The notes below the pieces were generated by a model. That model was not told the DNA's origin. It saw nothing but the letters and a program-made list of their open reading frames with translations, and made no database searches. 64,000 bases of DNA from Psychrobacter submarinus (GTDB taxonomy: Bacteria; Pseudomonadota; Gammaproteobacteria; Pseudomonadales; Moraxellaceae), in NCBI RefSeq assembly GCF_904846685.1, contig NZ_CAJHBQ010000001.1:1178001-1242000 (forward strand), read 5' to 3'. How positions within the stretch are numbered: position 1 is the first letter of the stretch; each line of letters starts with the position of its first letter. Positions 34,678 through 43,700 of this stretch are shown here, one piece after another. A program made the position numbers and the translations under genes.

Positions 34678-34958
34678 TATATAAACCGAATTTCATTGAG
34701 TGGTCTAGTAGAATTATCCTCGTTTAGTTACTCTTTAATGATTAATGTAGCTAATATTAGTGGTTATTAGTGATAGCTGAGTTAATGAGACGATCGTTTC
34801 AGTACTATTATTTACGTTTACACTCGTACACTGATCGAAAAAACTGCTAAAATCGATGCTATTTTCAGTCGTTATCATTTGGTTTTAGTCATCAACATTC
34901 GCTAGATTTTGGTGATGACCACTCGGTAGGCGCTCCGTGATATCAGTAAGGATACTTT

Positions 34959-35930
34959 ATGAAACTCGCCACATTTATGCAAAAACTCCATCAGCGTACA
35001 CCAAAGCTTGGCAAAGCGGTTTCTTTGACCACTGCTACGGGCGTGATTACTGGTACTAGTATGGCAGCAGGCTTGCCAGTATGGTTGATGGGTGCAGCCA
35101 AAGTCATTACCGGCTCAAAAGTAGCTGATAAAACGGTCATTAATGTGACCAATCGCTGGATTCATAGTAATAATGCGCTGATAGATAATATTTTACCTAA
35201 TAAGGATTGGCGTATCAGCCTGCCTGAAGATATCAGCTCTGAGGGTAAGTATCTACTGATTAGCAATCATCAATCGTGGGTCGATACCAGTATTGTGCAG
35301 TACATTAGTGAAAACCGTTTGCCACTGACGCGCTTTTTTACCAAGTTTGAGCTTATCTACATCCCAGTTATTGGTCAGGCTTTTTATTTTTTGGACTTCC
35401 CGATGATGCGCCGCCATTCCAAAGAAGCCATTGCAAAAAACCCAGCACTCAAGGGTAAAGACATCGAAGAGGCCAAGCGTGCCTGCGCTTTGTTAAAAAA
35501 CAAACCCTTCACCCTACTCAACTATATCGAAGGTACCCGCTTTACTCCAGCGAAGCGCGATGCACAAAACGCCCCTTATACGCATCTGCTCAAACCGCGT
35601 GCAGGAGGGCTAGCGCTGGCTATCAATGCTTTAGGAGATGAGATTGATGGGATTTTGGATATGACTATTGTCTATCCCGATGGCATACCGACTTATAGTG
35701 ATTTATGGAAAGGAAATATCAAGCGCTTAGGCGTGGAGGTACGCTACATTGACATACCCAAACAACTACTGATCGATATGCAAAGCAATGATTATCAAAC
35801 CAATACCGCAATAAAAGAGCAGTTTTTTGCTTGGGTTGACAAGGCTTGGCAAGCAAAAGATCAGCGTATCACTGAGATGCTGGCTGATTTTGAAAAAAAC
35901 TCTGAAAATGATACTGTGTCTGCCGCTTAA
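34959..35930 (+). CDS. Acyltransferase, PlsC/YihG-like
   Basis: 323 aa. N-terminal hydrophobic region (about 20-50); acyltransferase motif SNHQSWVDTSI (H-x4-D) at about residue 106; LDFPMMRR and the substrate-binding EGTRFTPAKR at about 185. Similar to lysophospholipid or 1-acylglycerol-3-phosphate acyltransferases of the inner membrane (YihG/YihI-group). The precise acyl acceptor is not shown. SD AAGGA precedes ATG 34959. Confidence 0.88.
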   Translation: MKLATFMQKLHQRTPKLGKAVSLTTATGVITGTSMAAGLPVWLMGAAKVITGSKVADKTVINVTNRWIHSNNALIDNILPNKDWRISLPEDISSEGKYLLISNHQSWVDTSIVQYISENRLPLTRFFTKFELIYIPVIGQAFYFLDFPMMRRHSKEAIAKNPALKGKDIEEAKRACALLKNKPFTLLNYIEGTRFTPAKRDAQNAPYTHLLKPRAGGLALAINALGDEIDGILDMTIVYPDGIPTYSDLWKGNIKRLGVEVRYIDIPKQLLIDMQSNDYQTNTAIKEQFFAWVDKAWQAKDQRITEMLADFEKNSENDTVSAA

Positions 35931-36040
35931 ACTCAGCTAAACTCTTAACTTATGCTTTGTCTTAATTCGACTTCATATGGTAGTACTCAGCTCAAACCAC
36001 GCAAACTTTATACATCTACAACTTAACAAAAGGGATAACT

Positions 36041-37096
36041 GTGTCCGCACCTCATAGCGCTGCCAAGCCAACTATAGACCCAAAGCTATCCCCAGAGCGT
36101 CCAAAGCCCAATCGCTTCAAGCTGACTTACGATATCATCATGATTATCGTCATCAGTATCGATCTGTTTTTGATTAGTCTTGATGCTATCTTGATGAGTA
36201 GCTTTAGTGGTAATGTCGCAGGGTGGCTGTCACTCACTGAAGCGCTAAGCTGGTACAGAGAAGTACTGCACGAGCCCCTGCGTACTCTAGGTGGATTTTT
36301 TACGCTTTTTTTGATTTTTGAGCTGCTGGTGCGCTGGGCGATTGCTATCAAAGAAAACGTCTATTATCGTTGGTTTTTCTTCCCCTTTGTGCACTGGTAT
36401 GAAGTGCTTGGTTGCTTCCCGCAATTGCGGGCGCTACGGCTGTTTCGAGTCGTGATTATCGGTCGTCGTCTCTATCAGCTTGGCTATCAAGTATTGCCTC
36501 AGCCTTGGTTGAATAGAATTAAATTTTATATCGATCTAGTACTAGAAGAGTTATCAGATCGAGTAATACTTACCGCTATCGATAACTATCGGCAACAGCT
36601 TACTAATCCGGTGACTCAAAAATCACTTATCAAATCAAGCTTAGGCGACAATCGTGATGACATTGAGGCCGTATTACTCGACTTGCTACGCTCTGAGCTA
36701 GTACCAAAGCTGCGCAAAATTAACAACTCATCCACGGGTGAGGATATTATCGCTCAAGAGTTGGGTCATGCTATCCAAGACGGCATTGCTAATACGCCTG
36801 AGCTGCATCGCTTGCTACGCTTGATTCCTATCGCAGGCGGTCTTATTGAGTCGCAACTGCAAAGCATCGCGCACAATATCGGCGTCAACACAGCGACTTC
36901 ACTCAATGCACGGCTGCTTGATGACAAAAACTTAGACCCTCTTATGATGGCCATTGCTAAAGGAGTGGCACAGCTTGATATCGACCACCCTGCTCTAAAT
37001 ACCCTGATCGCAAAGATTATCAGTGACAGCTTAATCGCCTTTGAGGCGCAAGTAAAAATACAGCAATGGAAACATCAAGATATGCTAAGATTTTGA
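36041..37096 (+). CDS. Hypothetical membrane protein with voltage-sensor-like N-terminus
   Basis: 351 aa, GTG start with SD AAAAGGGA. Hydrophobic segments at about residues 31-55, 83-105 and 118-150; the last includes arginines at regular spacing (RALRLFRVVIIGRRLYQLGY), resembling an S4-like segment of an ion channel, but no pore or selectivity filter follows. The C-terminal two thirds are soluble and helical. Close relatives in Moraxellaceae are annotated only as hypothetical. The start is well supported; the function is unknown. Confidence 0.75.
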   Translation: MSAPHSAAKPTIDPKLSPERPKPNRFKLTYDIIMIIVISIDLFLISLDAILMSSFSGNVAGWLSLTEALSWYREVLHEPLRTLGGFFTLFLIFELLVRWAIAIKENVYYRWFFFPFVHWYEVLGCFPQLRALRLFRVVIIGRRLYQLGYQVLPQPWLNRIKFYIDLVLEELSDRVILTAIDNYRQQLTNPVTQKSLIKSSLGDNRDDIEAVLLDLLRSELVPKLRKINNSSTGEDIIAQELGHAIQDGIANTPELHRLLRLIPIAGGLIESQLQSIAHNIGVNTATSLNARLLDDKNLDPLMMAIAKGVAQLDIDHPALNTLIAKIISDSLIAFEAQVKIQQWKHQDMLRF

Positions 37097-37386
37097 TTGG
37101 TGCTTTTTTATTCATACCTTTCTTAATAACTTTATTATTACTTTTTTGAACAATGCTTTAAATAATAGTTTTTTTGTAGACATGAACGCTTTTATCAAAA
37201 GAAGAATAGGGTCTGTTAAAGCTGCTAATTTTTATGCCTAAAGGCTTGTTAATCTCTAGTCACCCTTAGTACACTGTCAGCTTATTATCATTGATAGTAA
37301 ATGTCTGATAATCATCATAAACATCGTTTTATTCTGTTACTCTTACTCTGTAGTGTTTCAAGCTTAGTCTTTTAAGGATTTATATC

Positions 37387-38217
37387 ATGACCATGACGGA
37401 TACTGACCGCCAAACTGCTACTCCTGCTATGACTTTGTATGGCAAGATGCTAACGTTTTCGCGCTTACAACTGCATACTAACGACTTGAGCTTGATTGAT
37501 GCACAACTGGCAACCACCCTTAGTAATAAGACCAGCAATATACCTGTCATTATTGATAGTAGCGTCGAGCAAGACTTGCCAGCTTTGGTTGAATTTCTGT
37601 GGTCATGGGGGCTACAGCCTATTGGCGCAGTCACTGGTATACTCGAAGAGCAAGCGCGCACGCAGCGTCTGGCTATTTTTCCTGCTGATGGTAAGCGTAT
37701 TGAACGGATTTTACCTGTCAAAAAACCCATCACGCAGCCGGCAGCCGATAGTAGCGCTCAAGCTAATGACACCCCCAATAATAGCGCTAGCAATACCGCA
37801 GATGCGTTAACGACTGACTCTCAAGCTAGTAGCGCTTCGGCAGCGACAGACTCCGAGTCTTGGCTACCTGCTGAACATATCACCAGTATGATTTATGATC
37901 AAATGCTACGCTCAGGTCAAAGCCTAAATCACGTTGGCGGCGACTTAATCTTGACCAATAGTATCAACAGCGGCGCCGAAGCGATTACGGATAATAGCTT
38001 GCACGTGTACGGCCGTGCCCAAGGGCGACTGGTGGCAGGTGCAACAGGCGACAAAGATGCTCGTATATTCTGCCAAGTATTCAATCCTTCGTTAGTTTCA
38101 GTCGCCGGTACTTATTGTCTACGCGACAACATACCGCAAGATATCATCGACAAATCAGTGCAAGTGCGTTTTGTAGAAGGTGAAGGCTTAGTATTTACGG
38201 TTATGGATGGTGCCTAA
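37387..38217 (+). CDS. minC: Septum site-determining protein MinC
   Basis: 276 aa. The N-terminal FtsZ-inhibiting domain (about 1-110) has LPALVEFLWSWGLQPIGAV. A Ser/Ala/Asn-rich linker (about 120-160) follows, then the C-terminal beta-helix domain (GQSLNHVGGDLILTNSINSG, then ADNSLHVYGRAQGRL-like, ARIFCQVFNPSLVSVAGTY). SD AAGGA before ATG 37387. MinC with MinD blocks Z-ring assembly near the poles. It is followed by an unusually long 490-base spacer before minD. Confidence 0.94.
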   Translation: MTMTDTDRQTATPAMTLYGKMLTFSRLQLHTNDLSLIDAQLATTLSNKTSNIPVIIDSSVEQDLPALVEFLWSWGLQPIGAVTGILEEQARTQRLAIFPADGKRIERILPVKKPITQPAADSSAQANDTPNNSASNTADALTTDSQASSASAATDSESWLPAEHITSMIYDQMLRSGQSLNHVGGDLILTNSINSGAEAITDNSLHVYGRAQGRLVAGATGDKDARIFCQVFNPSLVSVAGTYCLRDNIPQDIIDKSVQVRFVEGEGLVFTVMDGA

Positions 38218-38707
38218 TTCTTGCTGTAGTCAACCTTTGAGAGAGAATGTTGACTCATAAGAAATATAACGGTAGTTTACCGTAACAAAACTACGCTATC
38301 ATAGCTTTGATAATTCGCCATTATAGATAAATATTTTTATACGATATTGGTAAACATTGAATTAATATAGCTTAAAGGATAATGGCGGTAGCAACTGTAA
38401 CTCTCTACCGATTTATGTTAGGGTTATGAGCGCAAACTGTATAGTCGAACCACTATTAAAGTGTTACAGCGTTAGACTCGTTTAGCCTACTACTGTAGTA
38501 CTTGCACTCGTCTGCCTTGTACCACTTTTAATATTGATTGACTATAAATAAATCTTAAGCTTGAAAGCGTGCTGATGGTTCTGATAAATAAATATAAGTA
38601 TTTAGCGAATTCAACCAGCATTTGACGAATTAAAACTTATTCAATAGCGATATCATTAGGGTCTAAAAGGGACTCTAGTTTTCATTCATTCATAGGAGTG
38701 TGCCACT
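38218..38707. other. 490-base spacer between minC and minD
   Basis: There is no open frame of note and no clear terminator. It is AT-rich and could hold a separate minDE promoter, but I cannot fix one. Confidence 0.45.
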
Positions 38708-39520
38708 GTGGCAAAGATTGTTGTAATCACTTCAGGCAAAGGCGGCGTCGGTAAAACCACGACTAGTGCCTCTTTTTCCGCCGGTTTAGCATTACGTGGC
38801 TATAAGACAGTGGTCATTGATTTTGATGTTGGCCTGCGTAACTTAGACTTAATCATGGGCTGTGAGAACCGTATTGTCTATGACTTCGTTGATGTTATTA
38901 ACGGTAACGCCCGCTTGTCGCAGGCTTTAGTCAAAGACAAGCAGCTTGAGAACTTATATATATTGCCTGCTAGTCAGACCCGTGACAAAGATGCGCTTAC
39001 TGATGAAGGCGTCGCTGAGGTTATGGCTGAGCTGTCCAAGCAGTTTGACTATATTATCTGTGACTCTCCTGCCGGTATCGAGCGCGGCGCCCAGCTAGCT
39101 ATGTACCACGCTGATGAAGCTATCATCGTCACTAACCCTGAAATCTCATCTGTACGTGACTCTGATCGCATCATTGGTATATTGCAAAGTCGCACTAAGA
39201 AAATCGAAGAGAATCAAGGAAGCGTGCGCGAGCATCTGGTCATCAGTCGCTATAACGCTGAGCGCGCGGCGGCTAATGAGATGATGGACATTGACACTAT
39301 CTCAAATGACATTCTAAAAGTGCCTTTGCTTGGCGTCATCCCTGAGAGTCATTCTGTACTTGAAGCCTCTAACCATGGTGAGCCGGTGATTCACTACACC
39401 GATTCGGTAGCCGGTCAATGTTATGATGATATTGTTGCGCGCTTCTTAGGAGAAGAGCGACCATTACGTCATATCGATGTGAAGAAAAAGAGTCTATTAC
39501 AGCGCTGGTTTGGGGGTTAA
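38708..39520 (+). CDS. minD: Septum site-determining ATPase MinD
   Basis: 270 aa, GTG start. Deviant Walker [14 protein letters not shown] at residues 10-20; switch region [20 protein letters not shown]-type Walker B ([14 protein letters not shown]); C-terminal membrane-targeting amphipathic helix [11 protein letters not shown]. It binds membrane when ATP-loaded and recruits MinC; MinE drives its oscillation. SD-like AGGAG lies 9 bases before the GTG. minE starts 2 bases after its stop. Confidence 0.97.
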   Translation: MAKIVVITSGKGGVGKTTTSASFSAGLALRGYKTVVIDFDVGLRNLDLIMGCENRIVYDFVDVINGNARLSQALVKDKQLENLYILPASQTRDKDALTDEGVAEVMAELSKQFDYIICDSPAGIERGAQLAMYHADEAIIVTNPEISSVRDSDRIIGILQSRTKKIEENQGSVREHLVISRYNAERAAANEMMDIDTISNDILKVPLLGVIPESHSVLEASNHGEPVIHYTDSVAGQCYDDIVARFLGEERPLRHIDVKKKSLLQRWFGG

Positions 39521-39522
39521 GG

Positions 39523-39813
39523 ATGAGTAAAAAGAAAGGATTTTGGAGCAGTTTATTTGGCACAGATGACAACCGCAGTGGCGGCAGTGCCAACATGGCA
39601 ACCGAACGATTAAAAGTCATCGTTGCTAGTGAAAACCGCTTAAATAGTCGGCTGACTACAGACCGTATCGAAAAAATGAAACGTGAGATACTAGAAGTGG
39701 TCAATAAATACGTCAACGGCGTTCAGATCGATGATGTCAATATCAATCATCGCTCCGAAGATAGTCTCGATGTATTAGAGATGAATATTAATCTGCCTGA
39801 GCATAAGCGCTAA
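39523..39813 (+). CDS. minE: Cell division topological specificity factor MinE
   Basis: 96 aa. The N-terminal membrane-sensing helix ([13 protein letters not shown]) is followed by the MinD-binding segment [14 protein letters not shown] and the dimer domain ending [20 protein letters not shown] overlaps the end of minD, so the two are translationally linked. A strong terminator follows 105 bases later. Confidence 0.96.
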   Translation: MSKKKGFWSSLFGTDDNRSGGSANMATERLKVIVASENRLNSRLTTDRIEKMKREILEVVNKYVNGVQIDDVNINHRSEDSLDVLEMNINLPEHKR

Positions 39814-39917
39814 TCTCGTTAGCTTGTACTATTATAAGCTCCCTAACTATAAGCATTCTGTAAGTTAAGCGCTCTATAGATATGAGTAGCCCTAAAAAAA
39901 GCCCTAAATACTAAGCT

Positions 39918-39957
39918 CCCCTAAATACTAAGTCTAAGTATTTAGGGGTTTTTAGCG
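39918..39957 (+). terminator. Rho-independent terminator after minE
   Basis: CCCCTAAATACT pairs with AGTATTTAGGGG around a 10-base loop; T-run 39949-39953. Confidence 0.88.
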
Positions 39958-40030
39958 TTTTCTTCTCATCGACTTTTAGGCTTGTTACCCTTACGCTAAA
40001 TTGACTAAATAAATAATAGATTTAGAAAGC

Positions 40031-40567
40031 TTACTGGCTAAGCGTGACGAGCTGATGCGCAATCTTGTCTAAATCTGGTACGATATAGGGCGTCTCTTCA
40101 ATGACAATTGCTTGATACAAGTAAGAGGGGATTGACTCTTCGCTTACCTTATCATCATTTACGCTTTTAGCTGTGGTGCTCTCTTCTGCATACTCTTTAG
40201 GTAACTCGCTATCTTGAACCTCAGAGATACTGACTTCAATGCGGCGCAGCTCACCTTTAGTGAATAAAGCTAAGCGCTCCTCGGCCGTATTACCTTCCAA
40301 TATCACCACTCTATCTGGCGCTTGCTCTGTCGCTAACAAACGAAATACCGCGACTGACTGCTGTTGCCAAGTATAAGTTGTAACAGACTCCTCGCTTTTC
40401 GCTACGTCGCTATAATCCTGATTATAGTCCAGGCTATCTAGTATCAGTGAGCTTGGTACGATCCAATCTGGTTGATTCATCGCTGGGATAATAGTCGCTT
40501 CAAGCATGCCATTTGCGGCAGTCAATAGACTAACGGCTTCAAAGGAATGTTTCTTTATCTGACTCAT
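40031..40567 (-). CDS. Hypothetical protein, possible ChpC/CheW-like partner of ChpA
   Basis: 178 aa, acidic, without signal or membrane helix. It lies downstream of chpA in the same direction, in the place where ChpC (a CheW-like adaptor) occurs in Pseudomonas. The pattern of short strands (WIVPSSLILDSLDY, SVAVFRLLA, RVVILEGN, ALFTKGELRRIEVSI) fits a degenerate CheW-like fold, but there is no firm motif. A ChpC role is an inference from place and fold. Confidence 0.55.
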   Translation of the reverse strand: MSQIKKHSFEAVSLLTAANGMLEATIIPAMNQPDWIVPSSLILDSLDYNQDYSDVAKSEESVTTYTWQQQSVAVFRLLATEQAPDRVVILEGNTAEERLALFTKGELRRIEVSISEVQDSELPKEYAEESTTAKSVNDDKVSEESIPSYLYQAIVIEETPYIVPDLDKIAHQLVTLSQ

Positions 40568-40708
40568 ATATCACTCACAGTAGATATAAAGGTTACTTAA
40601 TAAGCAACTCAAGCCTTTGATAGCTCAAAAGCTTAACAAAGACTTTGGTTTTCTTTGATTGTCATTACTAATTTTCAGTCGTTAATGCTGCAGATATAAG
40701 CTTTATGC

Positions 40709-43700
40709 TTATGCCTGTTGCTTGTCATCGATTTTTATATTTAGCAATGTTTGAATTTTTTCTAGTAACTCGCTTTCTTGGAAAGGCTTACCCATATAAT
40801 CATTGACGCCAGTCTCGAAAGCACGCGTACGATGTTTATCCCCAGTACGCGAGGTAATCATGATAATCGGAATCTGCTGCAAACGCTGGTTATTACGGAC
40901 TTGAGTCGCAACCTCAAAACCATCCATACGCGGCATCTCGATATCGAGCAATATTAGATCAGGCGTTGATTGTTGTAAGATCTCCATAGCATCGACTCCG
41001 TCTTTGGCGACTACGGCGTTTAGACCTTGACGCTCTAAGAAACGAGAAGTCACCTTACGTACCGTCACGGAGTCATCGACAACTAAGATGGTTGGTTTGC
41101 GCTCTGCCGCTTCAAGATCAGCTTTTGGCTTAGCAGCTTGAGGCGCAGTCACTGTCTTAATGGTCGACTGACGTAGTAGTGCAATGATATCTAATATCAG
41201 CATCACTGAGCCATCGCCCATAATAGTAGCGGCTGAAATACCATCTAAATGCGACAGCTGTTGGCCCATAGGCTTAACTACCACCTCGATACGGGAGCCT
41301 GCAATCTGATCGACTTGTAACGCTAAATTCTGACCTGAGCTATTTTTTACGATGATAACCGGTAGGCTTGTATTGGTGTTCATCATCAGCTCATTGAACT
41401 GACTACCCAATATTAGCTCATTGAGATAACGGACGCGGTAGTCTTTATCTTCAATCTGCATGGTTTCTTTGTTGGAATGATAATAGTCGTATAGCGCTTC
41501 TGGATTAACTCGGACTACCCTCTCGATTTGAATCAGCGGAATAGCGTAATAACGATCCGCTACTCGGACGACCAAGGCGTCAGAGACGGCTACTGTCAAT
41601 GGTATGCGCATAGTGAAGCGTGTACCCTCGCCGGTCTTTGAGCTAACAGAGACGGCTCCGCCCAACTGGCGAATTTCGCTTGCGACCACATCCATGCCGA
41701 CCCCGCGGCCAGAGATTTGGGTGACTTGCTTTGAAGTCGTTACCCCAGCGTTAAAGACGTACTGCATGATCTCAACATCAGTATATTGATACTCGCTTGG
41801 GTTAATCAGGCCCTCTAAGACTGCTTTTTCGCGAACTTCATTGACGTCGATACCGCGGCCGTCATCGGTGAGATGAATGACCACTTCGCTACCTTCGCGT
41901 AAAACCTCTAAGGTAATATGGCCACTACGATCTTTACCTGTTGCTAGGCGCTCTTGTGGACTCTCAACCCCGTGATCCACAGCGTTACGCAGCATGTGCT
42001 CTAAAGGCGAAGTAATGCGCTCTAGAATGGTTCTATCTAGCTCGTCATCTGCGGTAATAATCGTTAGATCTACCGACTTATTTAGCTCGTTTGCGGTTTG
42101 CCTGACGATAAGATCTAAGCGCGGTTTGAGACGTAAGAACGGTACCATCCGCGAGTTCATTAGACCGTCTTGCAGCTCAGTTTGGGTACGAGATAGTTGC
42201 AGCAGCAAGTTTTCGTTATCTCGGGTTTTTTCGAGCAGTGTATTATTAATATCGATTAAATCTGAGGCGGACTCCGACAATGATTTTGATAACTGATTGA
42301 GTGAGGAATACTGATCCATCTCTAGCGGGTCAAAATCCTCAGTCTGAATTAACTCTTCATCAATTTGCGATAGAATCTGTGCCTCAAGCTCAATCTCCAT
42401 ACGGCGTAGCTGATCAGCAAGACGCTGAACCGTAGAGCTCATCTCGCCGATACTGCCTGTCAGGCTGCTCATACCCATATCGATACGAGCGCGGTTGATG
42501 GCCGACTCCCCTGATAGGTTAATCATGTGCTCAACTAAGCTACCAGAGATTCGGATCATCTCATCACTGCTATCCATACTGCGCTCAGGCTCAGCGAAAC
42601 TACCAGACATAGCCGGCATCTGACGGATATCTATGTCGCCGCGTATCGCGCTCTGTTTGTCTTGCACAGCCAATATCGCGCTAATCTCAGTCTGTAATGA
42701 CTCGGCAGGTATATGCCTAGAGGACAGCGTGTCTTTGCTAAAGTCTTGCAACGCGTTGATCAGCGCCGTCGGCATAGCAGGATTAATATGATGTTTGAGG
42801 ACAAATACCGCATCTTTTAGCCAATCATGACAGCTGATTAATAGCTCAGAGATAACTTTGGTCGCTGGACGACGCCCAATCGCTAATGATTCATATACGC
42901 TTTCCATCTGATGGGCAAGATCAGCGATACCATTGGCCGCTACCATACGCGCGCCACCTTTGATGGTGTGCAAGTCGCGCTGCAGCGTCTGTACGGCTGC
43001 CACATCACTGGTATTGTTTAAAAATAATTGTAGATACTTTTGGCTATTTTCGACCAGCTCTTCTGCTTCTTCTAAGAAAACATCCAAAATATCTATATCG
43101 GGCAAGCCGTTTGACCAAGAGTTGGCTATCAACGCCTCTAAGCTAATGGTTTCAACAGCGTCGGTTGGCTCTATATGATCCTCGCTATCAGCTGTTGCCG
43201 TCTGCGCAGGATTCTTGAGAATTGGTAATTTTAGCGTAACGGTTTGCGGTAGTTCGCCTTGCTGCTCAAATTCATCTAGCTGCTCGATGAGATCACGCGT
43301 CCAAAACGACTGCTGATAACGCGCGACGTATTCAAGCTGCATTGACAAGGTATCTTGTATCATTTGCATGACACTGACCCATTGCAGCGTCGCTGTTACT
43401 TTTTCATTAGTAAAGGCTTCATAGATGCTTTCTGCAGCGTGAGTCAGATCACCAATACTACGAATACCCGCCATCCGTGCACCACCTTTAATGGTATGCA
43501 AATGACGCTGCAATATTTTTAGCGTGCTGATATCAGCGACATCTTGACGCCACTGATTGAAAGTTTGGGCAATCGCGCTATCGAGCTCTTGCGCCTCTTC
43601 TAAGAAGATCTCTAACAGCTCGACATCGGTATTGACGGCCTCTAACTGTAACTCCTCTACTGAGATACTTTCGACAACAGGCTGCACATCCATAGCCTCG

